A stretch of 64,000 nucleotides of DNA from Asterias rubens (Eukaryota > Echinodermata > Asteroidea > Forcipulatida > Asteriidae). Positions 11,173 through 23,000 of this stretch are shown here, piece after piece. The notes under the pieces were generated by a model. It ran no database searches and was not told the origin of the DNA. It saw only the letters and a program-made list of their open reading frames with translations. The position numbers were made by a program, and so were the translations under genes. Every line of letters begins with the position of its first letter. Within the stretch, counting starts at the first letter, position 1. The stretch covers positions 10,975,036 through 11,039,035 of the forward strand of contig NC_047073.1 in assembly GCF_902459465.1 (NCBI RefSeq), read 5' to 3'.

Positions 11173-11880
11173 GCATGAATTAAAGTGAAGGGCTAGAAGC
11201 ACAGCTTGTACAGTGATAGCCTGAACATCTGACGTCACACGTCAAGGTTTGTAAGTTACGCCATCACTGACTCATCACGACTACGCCGAGCTGTGAGTGA
11301 ACTAACACAGAGACTAGAAGCACAACTTGTACAGTGAGCATGAATTAAAGTGAAGGGCTAGAAGCACAGCTTGTACAGTGATAGCCTGAGCATCTGACGT
11401 CACACGTCAAGGTTTGTAAGTTGCGCCATCACTGACTCATCACGACTACGCCGAGCTGTGAGTGAACTAACACAGAGACTAGAAGCACAACTTGTACAGT
11501 GAGCATGAATTAAAGTGAAGGGCTAGAAGCACAGCTTGTACAGTGATAGCCTGAACATCTGACGTCACACGTCGAGGTTTGTAAGTTACGCCATCACTGA
11601 CTCATCACGACTACGCCGAGCTGTGAGTGAACTAACACAGAGACTAGAAGCACAACTTGTACAGTGAGCATAAATTAAAGTGAAGGGCTAGAAGCACAGC
11701 TTGTACAGTGATAGCCTGAGCATCTGACGTCACACGTCAAGGTTTGTAAGTTGCGCCATCACTGACCCATCACGACTACGCCGAGCTGTGAGTGAACTAA
11801 CACAGAGACTAGAAGCACAACTTGTACAGTGACAGCCTGAACATCTGACGTCACACGTCGAGGTTTGTAAGTTACGCCAG
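11101..11880. repeat. 165-bp tandem array derived from the last HAUS3 exon
   Basis: CACGACTACGCCGAGCTGTG recurs at 11111, 11276, 11441, 11606 and 11771, a constant 165-bp period over about 4.7 units. The first unit starts inside the HAUS3 terminal exon; each later unit repeats the last ~60 coding bases, the TGA stop and about 100 bases of 3' flank. Units are nearly identical (A/G changes such as AACATCT/AGCATCT), which implies recent expansion; the last unit has an internal deletion. Each unit carries the CRE-like octamer TGACGTCA once. In units 2-5 the coding CTGTGCGTGAAC has become CTGTGAGTGAAC, which looks like a splice donor. Confidence 0.95.
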
Positions 11881-14643
11881 ATACCAGTATATACCGGTAG
11901 TCCGGATCTGTACAAATGTACCTTTGACCTTGCACCCATTTCACATGGAGATTCGCAGTCAAATCCTTCATTGATGTATACATATGTATAAAACAACATT
12001 ACATGCATGTACATGTACAAAATATACAAATATTATGCACACTGCATTCAGACGACCGAAAGTGCAGCTGGCAAACTTCACCTCGACCCAATCATAACAC
12101 AGGTATAGAAAGCAAGCTCACGTCACTGCACGTTTAACCAATTAAATCATTGTATCCAATGAGATGATTTGGCCCATATGACCAATGCCTGTTGATCATT
12201 TAACTAGACTGGTCCCCGTCTTTATCCTTGCGGATGTAGCCAATAACATGACCTTTCACCCAGTCAAGGAACCCTAAAAAATAAGTATCAACTCCATTGA
12301 CTACTGGCGTGATATTTATATTTATTATTTTCCACGATATTTGTCTCCGATATAAGATTGAATAATCTTTCATATTTGGTGTATACAAGGGAGCTTAAGA
12401 CAGCTGTACAAAATATATATTATTAAGAATTACTTAAAATGAACAGTTCACTTGGAATATATGTAAATATGTATAGAACGTAATGCTGTACAAAGAAAGA
12501 ACAATGTTAGGAATTTTTATAATTACGTTTTTGGTATAACTTGTACATCAATGTGTGATAAGCGCAGTCCACTTTGTCCTGCGGGGAAAAAATCAACTTG
12601 AAGACATTTTGTTTTCGCAAGACTAAATTTGCTTAGCACACAACGGTGTAACAGTAAAACCTAAATAGTAGTAATTATTCTTCAGGCAATTTATTACGTC
12701 TGTCAAATTACTGGAAAGATGTTTCAATATTTACATCGAAGTCACGTCAGAGCTGCATTTGTTTAGTTTTACCAGTTTACTGAAAAGGTTTGAAACTTGT
12801 ACATTTCATTATTACACACTTTGTCAGCAGCCGACACATTTTTAATGCTTACCAAGGCCATGAAAGCAGGGCCCGATTTCAAAAAGCACCGAAACTTGCT
12901 AAGCACAGAGTAGTATTGCTTAGCAGAAAAAGGTTACCAGCATTGTTAACGATATGTTTGCATTGTTGTGGCTACTCTCCTACTCATTTTTTGCTAAGCA
13001 AAGAAATTTTCCAAGCCTTTTGGAAGTCGTGTCCTGTTTTTAAGGGGAAAAAAATAGCTTAGCGACAATTAGCTGGTAACCAGCAAACAGCAATGTACAT
13101 TGCATTTGTTTTGGCTCATGTCTGTACCTGTTAAGTGAATGGTTGTTTACTTGATACCAGGCCTAAAAAAGTCTTTATTAAAGTTAAGTACATTTAAAAT
13201 TTTCTTTGAGGAAGGAACCTATTGTACATGTACTTATCAATTTGTTTTGTCGATATGAAAGTCAACATTTCTACAGTAATTTTGTTTATAATGAAACCAG
13301 GTCACTACTCTTCGATTGGTATAATTTTTGCTTTTTCTGGTAAGCATAATTTTGTTGTGCTTTCAGCTGTTCTGTGAAATTGGGCCCCCTTAATACTGGA
13401 ATGTTGTAAAAAGTGAAAGTGTCTCTTTCATTAGTTTCAGTTCTTTTGGATGAATATTTTAAGGTCTCTAGTGACGTTACGTTGCGAATAATTGTGTAGA
13501 ATTTTTACTTCTAATTGGCCAACAGCAATGAGATTTTGATTCCTTCATCTCAATCGTTAATAGTGGCATCTGACAAAGCACTCAAACCCATCACTCAGTG
13601 ATGGGTTTGAGTATTGCATGCTATGGGTTTCTGTAAACTCGAGTACACATACGTTGCTGACCTGTCCCTTGTAGACCTATGAATGCTGCACCGCTATTTC
13701 AAGTGTAAAATCACACGTCTTCAAATTTCAGACACGAGCATAGCCATGTTTGTGCTGCTGTAAATGCTGCATGTAATTTTACATGGAGTCTGTTCATTCT
13801 AAATGGAAGAGTTAATCACACCTAGCCTCGATCAAAGTCTTTATGTTATCCAGAATAATAAATACTTTACAACAGCCACATTGGCAATAGGTGTACCAAC
13901 TAATTAAAAAGGTGTACTTAAATTATTCAAAATAATACGTTAAAAGTAAGCCTTTCATTAGAGGCCTTAAAACAATACGAGAAAAACATAACATTAATTA
14001 TAGTACAACTTCCTTCACTAGAAATTTCAAATACTTATAGACAACATAATTATTTAGGTGTTTTTTGTAATAGATAACTTCGCTGTTGTGTGGAGATTGG
14101 GGGAAATATTGCCTTTTACTGAACACAAATACCACACATTTCAGATTTTTCAAAACCTTGGACTGTTAGTTCATTTGAATGGGACAACAGACAAACTATT
14201 TCAACAATTTGAATCCTCTCACAGTTTGAACGAATAAATGGAACAAAACAAATTACATATGTTGACCTGGTATTAGTATTTCTTTGGTAAAACTAGGTGT
14301 GTTCATTCTGCACATTCTACAACCACTTTGTTACAAAAGCCAAGAAAGTCTCAAACTTCTAGTGGTCGAAGCAGCTCCTACCCTCCACCCCACTCCACCC
14401 CACACTTGCGTCCTTAAGCTTCGCCCTTCAGATGGGACGTAAAGCTGTAGGTCCTGTGTTATTATAAAAAATGCCAATACCACAGTACCTACTTATCACA
14501 AAGAGAAGGGGTTTGTCTTGGTGTGTCCGACAGTGTGACTGTTTTCAACCATAAAGCCTGCACTAGAAAAAAAGAAGGCACGGACAGATACCACTATGCC
14601 AACCCAAACGCCAGATGCCATTATGGGGTGTGGTCTTTGCCAC
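11881..14643. other. Gene-free interval 3' of HAUS3
   Basis: AT-rich sequence without a convincing exon on either strand. It contains a member of the GCTTAGCA-type dispersed repeat (about 12868-13063), a related fragment (about 13295-13390) and a perfect 33-bp palindrome (13580-13612). A possible AATAAA poly(A) signal on the plus strand is near 13857. HAUS3 3' UTR probably occupies the left part. Confidence 0.5.
13580..13612. repeat. 33-bp perfect palindrome with a 1-nt centre
   Basis: The arms ACTCAAACCCATCACT and AGTGATGGGTTTGAGT (16 bp each) flank a single C. There is no T-run and no gene next to it, so a transcription terminator is not suggested. Confidence 0.85.
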
Positions 14644-14979
14644 TTAAAGGCACTGGACACTATTGGTAATTGTCAAAGACCAGCCTTCTCACTTGGTGTT
14701 TCTCAACATTTGCACAAAATAACAAACCTGTGAAAATTTCAGCTCAATTGGTCGTCGAAGTTGCGAGATAATAAAAAAACAACCTTGTCACACGAAGTTG
14801 TGTGCTTTTAGATGCTTGATTTCGAGACCTCAAATTCTAAGCTTGAGGTCTCGAAATCAAATTCGTGGAAAATTACTTCTTTCTCGAAAACTACATGTAC
14901 GTCACTTCAGAGAGAGCTGTTTCTCACAACGTTTTATACCATCAACCTCTCCCCATTACTCGTTACCTACTGCCTTTAA
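14644..14979. mobile_element. TTAA-ended foldback MITE (GGCAGTGGACACTATTGG family), copy B
   Basis: It begins TTAAAGGCACTGGACACT and ends CTACTGCCTTTAA, with the central TTTCGAGACCTCA hairpin. It lies in reverse orientation to copy A, between HAUS3 and GAK. Confidence 0.85.
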
Positions 14980-16346
14980 ACAAATGTTTTCATATAGTTT
15001 AAACTTTCCATTACAGACATGTTTGTAACTCGGGGATGGGTACAGCCTAACTCATCAAACACTTTCATTTCCCATATTACTGACAATTAGCCACTCACTG
15101 TTGATTTACACATTTTTTAGACCATGGTATAATAGGAAGGTAAGGTGAGTAACAACCGACTGGAGAAAGTAGGGTTGGTATGGTGACAAATATTCCCATT
15201 AAATACAATACTGTTTGTTCAACAAAGACAAACCACTATTTGGAAACTTACTACGGCGTACTGTAATTTTTCTTTTCAGTTTTGAATTTCTGTTTTGGGG
15301 GCGGAAGCTAGGGTTAATATTAATTGATGGGCGTTATGTGTAGTAAATCTAAGAGGGTTTGGTTGAGTAAAAATTCTTCACAATAAATACAAGACATACC
15401 GTTTTTATCAGAGACAAAATGACTACTTGGAAACCTTCCTGCCACATTTAAAGGACTGGTTGGTGTTTTTTTTAAGGGGAAGGTGATAAATATAAACTTA
15501 TGTATGAGATGCTCTTTTCTAAGTTCTTGGAATACAGTCGATCTAACAAGGATTGGTGGTGTAATAAATTGCTGTCATAAAGAAAAATTTCTTCCATTAG
15601 TCATCAAGGACTTATCACTACTAAGGAAAAACTTACAAAAGACTGTATTGGTCTATTTTTATACTAGAACTTTTTTAAGGGGTGGGGGGGGTTCTTATCA
15701 AATATATTTTCTTAAAAGGAACAGGGTGATCTCAAAACATAATTTAAAAAAAAATCACATGGTACAAAAATAAAAAATAAAAACCAAATTGGTGCATGTA
15801 AAAACCACTATTTGTTGATCCCAAAAACTAAAATGGCAAAAAACATTCACCAAAAAAATCTACAAAATATAATCTGACAAATATTAGTTTTGACTTTGTG
15901 GTCTGTCGTCAGTTTCGTAGAGATATTTACTGGTAAGCAACTGTTTGAGCTTACTGTAACATTAGAATGAGCGTAAATATATGAGAGTGTTTCTGATCAA
16001 GAAGATCTGATGGCGTGTGTGCGTTTATTAAAAAAAGGTTTGCATTGTTGCATTACACTTGTCAAGAGCCACCGGCAAGCTAGAGTGCCGTTTGCTTTGC
16101 TCACACGCTATAAGCAAGTATTTTGATAATCAGTACTGCACTTAGCACCACTCTGTCAGCAGAAAACATCTAGTGAAAGGATGTAAGAAACTTCACCCGC
16201 GATAAACACTGCACTTGATAGCAATCTCAAACACTGTGACTGAATCACTAAACAGCTTTAACAGTTACTTCCTTAAAATCTGTAAGCAGTGTAATGGCCT
16301 TCCATACTTTTTTTACTTTTAACAAATCCAAATGTGACAGCATAAA
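14980..16346. other. Gene-free interval between HAUS3 and GAK
   Basis: AT-rich with homopolymer runs. I see no exon-like segment. Part may be GAK 3' UTR: a minus-strand AATAAA lies at about 16624 and another candidate at about 16024-16029. Confidence 0.4.
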
Positions 16347-16756
16347 TGTAACCCGCTACGTGAAAATGAGTCAGATGTTGACAATTTCAAGGATTGGGTT
16401 TATATATGCATGGCTGGAAAGAACACACCAACAGCAGTAATATGGTATATGTCTAGGCTTTGGGGTGTATCGCGTTGCTGAGTTACTTCCGCTTGAAATT
16501 AGCCAATACATTATTTTTTCTGAAAAAACGAATTACAAGTAAAGTGATGATTTAAACTACCATTTCGCGCAAAAGAATACAAATTAGACATGAGTATGAT
16601 CACAAAATTGTTGTATTAATAGCTTTATTGCCTAAAAGTAAAACCATGCAAATATTGATCTTAAAAAGTAAGTTTTTTTTTTTTTTCACATTAAACTGTC
16701 CATAACTTAATAATGCATTGGGCGACATCTGACTCATTTTCACGTAGCGGGTCACA
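16347..16756. mobile_element. 410-bp element with 32-bp near-perfect terminal inverted repeats
   Basis: The left end TGTAACCCGCTACGTGAAAA (16347) and the right end, whose complement starts TGTGACCCGCTACGTGAAAA (ending at 16756), match over 32 bases with one mismatch. No coding potential is seen. It lies 0.3 kb past the GAK stop codon and may be within its 3' UTR. This is the only copy I saw in the window. Confidence 0.8.
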
Positions 16757-17070
16757 AATAAGGTTCCCACATCAACTCAGCCCAGGTATATTTCAATTGG
16801 TTTTCCCTAGACTTGAAGACTGCCATTATTTGTTTTGCCTTTGTGCGGAGTATTGACCCCTTGCACGCACATCACACGCGGCGACTGTGCCACGCTCACC
16901 ATTTTGGTGGACAATAGGTTTACGTGTAAACGCCTCGTCGCCTAAAATGCGCACTTCACTGAAAAACACAGTGACATTGCCCACCAAAAGGATGCATCAA
17001 AGATTATTCTGATGATGACTTCAGGTGAATTGGGTCAATAGATGTCTATGCTGCTGTGTGTGTTTGCTGA

Positions 17071-20000
17071 CTAGTATAACGATTTAGCGCCGGATTCCTC
17101 AAACTCTGCCCAGGCGTCGTTGAGCTCCATGAAGATGAGTTTGGTCAGCTCCTGATGGGGCGTACCTGTGTGCTTGTCTGGATGAATGCAGAGACATGCT
17201 TTGCGGTATAACTTCTTAACCTGTTGAGAAACAAGAGGGACATCATAAACGAAAAATCATCTTAAAAGACCAGCTTGAATGAAAATGGCAACATATGATT
17301 TTTGCTGAAATTCAATTAAATATAAATATGTACCTTGGTCAAGGGTATTAATATATATATAAATCAAAAACCTTTTATTTATTTCCTGTATTAATATCAT
17401 TGTCTCTCTAATCCAAGTTGTCTTTGTTGCCCTTAGATCATAGCAGTGGTCTTCTATTTGGACTTCATGACACACTTTCATGCAACTTGGTACTTACAAA
17501 AAATGTAAATTTTTGCATTGGGGATAAAGAATATTATTTGATTTTTACCATTACACCTATTTGTATTAAAGACACTGGACACTATTGGTAATTGTCAAAG
17601 ACCAGACTCCTCACTTGGTGTATCTCAACATATGCATGAAATAACAAACCCTTGTCACACGAAGTTGTATGCGTTTAGATGGTTGGTTTCGAGACCTCAA
17701 GTTCTAAATCTGAGGTCTCGTAATCAAATTCATGGAAAATTACGTCTTTCTCTAAAACTATGGCACTTCAGAGGGAGCTGTTTGTCACAATGCTTTATAC
17801 CATCAACCTCTCCCTATTACTCGTCACCAAGTAAGGTTTTATGCCAATCATTATTTTGAGTAATTACCAATAGTGTCCACTGCCTTTAAGCATTGTATAC
17901 TCAATGCAAAGGTCGTGGGTTAAAGTCCCACCCGAGTGATTTGCCTGTGGATTTTTTGTTCACAGAACTCGGGGAAAGTACTGAGTATACAGTACTTAAT
18001 ACACACCAGTGTAAGGGTAAGTAACAAATTACATAACAAGGCCATGGGTAATGGATTGAAAACCTTGTTTGATTTCTTGTCATACCTCTCCAGCCGTAAC
18101 AAGTTGATGCATCCCAACCTGTTTCCACCTACTCTCTTCCTCCCATAGTACTGTATGTAAACTGGAGATCAGGGTTCGGATGTTACGTTCCTTTCCCTGG
18201 GTCCATTCAAGAATCTGTCGGCAAAAAAAAACATTCACACAAAAAATTCAATTTGAAAACCCTGCAGGTTGGCAACTCTGCTGTAGCTGACATCACAAAT
18301 CACTAACTAACTAATATTTTTTCCTTCAAAAATTGTTCATCATTTTGTATAGTCTATCTTTATATCATTTCAAACAAACTAAAATCAGTATTTAACAAAC
18401 AACTAATAAATATTTGTTCTTTAAAAATGTTTCATCATTTTGTATAGTTTATCCTTAGCTAACAAACTGGAAATATCCCACTTTTCTGCAAAAATTATTT
18501 CAGCCTGGTCAGGTGGAATACCTTACCCCAATGCCCAAGTTTTTTTAGAAAAAAAAAAATCAAAAATAGTAAGATTGATCTTATATTCGCATCAATCTTA
18601 ATTTCTTAGTAAAGTGTGATGTCACAAAAAAACAACTATGGGGATACCGACAGTACTATTTAATAATATTTATTCAGGCAAAACATTCACAAGTACATGT
18701 ACACACATAAAACAAATATTGCAAACATAAGTTTAACAACAGTGGGATGCCACGGAGAGCATAAAAGTTAAAAATATAACTGTCTCCAAAAGGCAGACAT
18801 CTCCAAAACCTCAGAAAAGCTAGGAAAATATTAAGGCAAGAAAGGGCAGAAGAAAACAGCACAAAAGATTATACAAATCATTGAACATATAAAAGGCCTA
18901 ACAAAGTAGAAAAAGGAACACAGTTAGACTGTAAGGAGAGACTTTAAAAAGCAAGCCTAGACATCAAAAGGGTTCTTGAGCTTACATTAAAATTGCGCTA
19001 AGGGGGCACATATGAAATTATTAACAAGAACATCTTAAGACGAATCTTAGCGCTTTGTGAAACCGGCCCCAAAACGCTTTTAGTGAATCCAATTTTACCT
19101 TGAGTTTATCAGGATCCATCTCTCTGACTAAATCTTTCTTCTTGATTTCGTTTATCGTCCGATTATCATCTTTCTTGTGAGTGAATCCTTGGGAGGATAG
19201 AAGATCTTCAAAGTCACTTTTCTTGGTTGGCCCTACAAGAGAAAAAAAAAGAGAAAAAAAAAAAGATTTTAAAAAGGTAACACTTAAAGTAAAGTAAAGT
19301 ATAAATAATTTTCGGCTCACTGAGATGAAATTTTTGTTTTTGCGTGAAATTGTTTTTTACTACATTTTTTAAAAACTATAGCACCTCAGGCTGCAGGTTT
19401 ACCTCATTTAGTAACATTTTAAGGGAAGCCATTATTATCTTTGTGTCGTACAAAAAGTAACGCAACCCTTTATAAGATGTATGTAAATAACGTACCAGCT
19501 CCAAATGTTGCAAACGGCGTCCTTGTTCCTCTCTCTTCCCTCCCTCCAATCACACTGGAGAAACCACTAGCATAGTAGTTGGGTTTACTCGACTGGGCCT
19601 GGGGTGGAGGTTGAGCCATCCCTGCGGATGGCGACGACTGGTGTTTCGGTGACGCCATACCATGGGCTTGGCCTTGCTTGGTTTGCCATGAGCCAAATGA
19701 GGAGGACTGCGAAGGGGGAGGCGTGGTACCAGACGCTGGTAGGTTTGAATTCAAATTACCTGAAGATCGAAGCAAAAGTTAACAGTTTAACTACAGTGGT
19801 ACCAAGCCAAAAGGAACTATGATTGTTTTTATCCTTCAACACCGATGTGTACTATGGACTGTATGTTCCTTTTCCATGTTCAGTGAATAAAATCCACAAT
19901 AACATTGCACAGGCATTAAATTCGCTCTGAATTTTCAGGAATATCTACAAAATGCGACAACCTCTAAAAACAAAATTTGTTATGGGTTAATTTTATTGTA

Positions 20001-23000
20001 TACAACTACAGTAACATAGGATTAAAACAATCGATGGTTTCAATATACTTTGCCTTTAAAACAAGGGTTGATATGGGACGTACAATACACGCGTATCACA
20101 CTCTTGTTACTATGGATTGACCAATCAGAATAGAGGATTCTAGTTCGTTCGAGGATAAAACATCAAGAGCATTAGGGTTGATACTATGAAACGATGAGAT
20201 GAAATCCTGCCTACCAAAATCAGCGAATGGATCATGAGAGTTGCTTGGGGTTGTCTTTGCTTGGTGTGTGGGTGTGCCACCGGCTTGTTTGCCCATTCCC
20301 GAGCTATGAGTTCTGCCCATTGGGGAGTGGGTTGGTGATCCGTTACCCCAGTCTGCGCCTGCCAAATTGGGCCCACTCCGACTCTGTGTAGAAAAAAAAC
20401 AATACAAACCGTTCAAAATAATGCTTAATTGAATGTATGGAAAATGACAAATTGTACCCTCTTGTGACTGATTCCTCCTACTGTCTGACCATTAAATATC
20501 ATCCACACGATTGCCAGTCTGCAATATGATATCATGTGGTAAATACATCTACATAGTACACAGTCAACCCTTCTACTGTTTAACAATTAAATATCATCAA
20601 TTGTGGTTTTGAATAACCGATGCACTAGCCAGCATGCAGTATGATATCATGCAATGATTGAATGTAAATGGTACAGTCAAGAAATTTAGGAATTGATACT
20701 GGCTACGGCCAAAGATTAAATTTTAGTCAGAGCCATGACTGAAGCCTAAGCCAGAGCCTTAGCCATAGCCGTAGACTCCACTTTAGTAATGTCAGCCCCG
20801 TATCTGTTTGTGATGTATTATCTCCAAGCAACACAGTCTTCAAAGGGCGTTTTGGTTTTAATCTTGGGGCTTTTTTAGGCCGATATTATCAGCACTGAAA
20901 TGCTGCAATCTCGGCCCAGGTCCCGATCTCACAAAGCATAAAATCTCCCAAAAATTCTTCTTCTTCGTCTCCAAGGAATTATTTAAGGGTTCAGAGATGG
21001 GTTTTTATTAATGTAATGGTTATTTATAGGTCGCCACTCACAACCTGTGCAGTTGAATGGTTTCTAATAGTTGATCAACTCATTATTTTTCCTTATTCAT
21101 CTCGCACTAGTGTGATAATAACCACAGTGGATGATATTGAATGGTCAGACAATACTCAGGAGGTCTGGCTGCCTACAGTGTTGATGCATACACCACATGA
21201 TATCATATTGCAGGCTGGCATGGTTTATCTATCATTCAAAACCACAGTGGATGGTATTCAATGGTCGGACAGTATCTACACGAAGACTGACTGTTAATTG
21301 CATCTACCACTGGCATAGTGCAACTATCATTCTAAACCATGTGGATAGTATTAAATGGTTTTAAAAAACAAGAACAGGATACAATATGAAAACATTAATT
21401 AGGGTTTTCTGTTTGATTCCAAATTACTGAAAGCCATATAAGACTGAAAGTAACAAGTGTCTTTGACAAAGTGGAATTTAAATTGTTCATTAAAAAACAA
21501 AACCTGTGTTTTGAAATTTACCTGCTTCAGGGTTGGTTTTGATTTCTGAGGTGACGACAACGAAGCCCCCGACGAGAAACCGCCAAAATCACCAAGCAAA
21601 TTATCGCTACTGTGAGACATCTTCGTCGTATTTTGAAGACCACTCAGAGGTGGCGATAAATGTGACGGCGACGCCGTCCCACCTCCAGCTCTGAAAGGAT
21701 CAAACAGAGTGTCCTCACTCGCATCACCAATGTTGAACAAGACATCCTTCTCCGGGCTTGCAGGTGACCGCCTTCCTCCACTCGCGGCAAAAGGGTCAAA
21801 AACGTCCTCTTGTTTTTTCTGGTTCTGGTGCACCACAGTAGGTGTGCCCGGACTCGGCTTCTGCATTTGTTGTTGGAATGGATCAAAGGCATCACTGGGG
21901 ACGTCTTTCTTGGAGGCTCCTCCAAGTAACGACCCGGCAGCTGCGGAATCGTTAAGAAGGTCCAAGTTGCTTGGATCTTTTGGTCCAGGACCCATTAGAT
22001 CAACATGGGGTCCTCCTCTCGAGGTGCTGTCTTTTGATTGACTGCTTCCACCGATATTCAACAAGTCTACGTTATTTGAGGTTTGCGATTGGTTTGAATG
22101 CACTGGTGAAAATTGTGCTTCAAAGAGTGGCTCTTGCGGTGCCTGACTTGGCGAGCTTTCACTACCTGTCTCGAAAGCGGCGAAGAAAGTGGAGTTACCA
22201 GTCCTGACTCCATTTTCCACCATGTCTTGGTGAGCCTTCGCCCGCTTTGCTCCAAAATCACCAAACTCATCATCGGACTCGTCATCAAGGAGAGTTTCTT
22301 TGGCTTCCCTGTCATGCTGATTCTCATCTTGCCAGTTGATATTCGCCATGAAGCCGGCTTTGTTGTCGTTGTCAGGGGCGGGATTAGACTGTGGTTGGCT
22401 AGACTGTGGCTGGCTAGACTGCTGTGGGGATGGTTCTTTTGATGGTCTTCTCTCGCCAGAAGCTGTTGCTGATTTAACTTTCCTCTCTTTGGCTTTAGCG
22501 TCCATGTGAGCTAGAATTTGAAAAAAATGAAAATAGATAAATTGATATAAAGGCAGTAAGAATAAAAATTTAAAAAAAGGGAATGCAACCACTGATCACC
22601 CATGTTTGCATTACCCTCGCACAACATTTATAAGCAATAGAAAGACCGATAATGTTTTCCATCAGTAACTAGAACTGAAAGTGCTCCCCTTGTGGGTTCT
22701 TGGCCATGCGTCTACCAGGAGACCCTGATCAGCTGATCGTAGACTCTACTCTTGTAATGTCAGCCCCGTATCTGTTTGTGATGTATTATCTCCAAGCAAC
22801 ACAGTCTTCAAAGGGCGTTTTGGTTTTAATCTTGGGACTTCATGAGGCCGATATAATCGACACTGAAATGCTGCTATCTCGCCCCAAGTCCCGATCTCAC
22901 AAAAAACAAAATTCCTCCCGACTACTCTTCTTTACCTCTTTACCTCTTTCTCTAAACCTACTCTACAGTACTTCAGAGTAAATTGTCCTCACAATATTTC

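Noticed and set aside
11101..11880. CRISPR array
   Set aside because: The 165-bp units have no spacer variation and derive from a host exon; the genome is eukaryotic.
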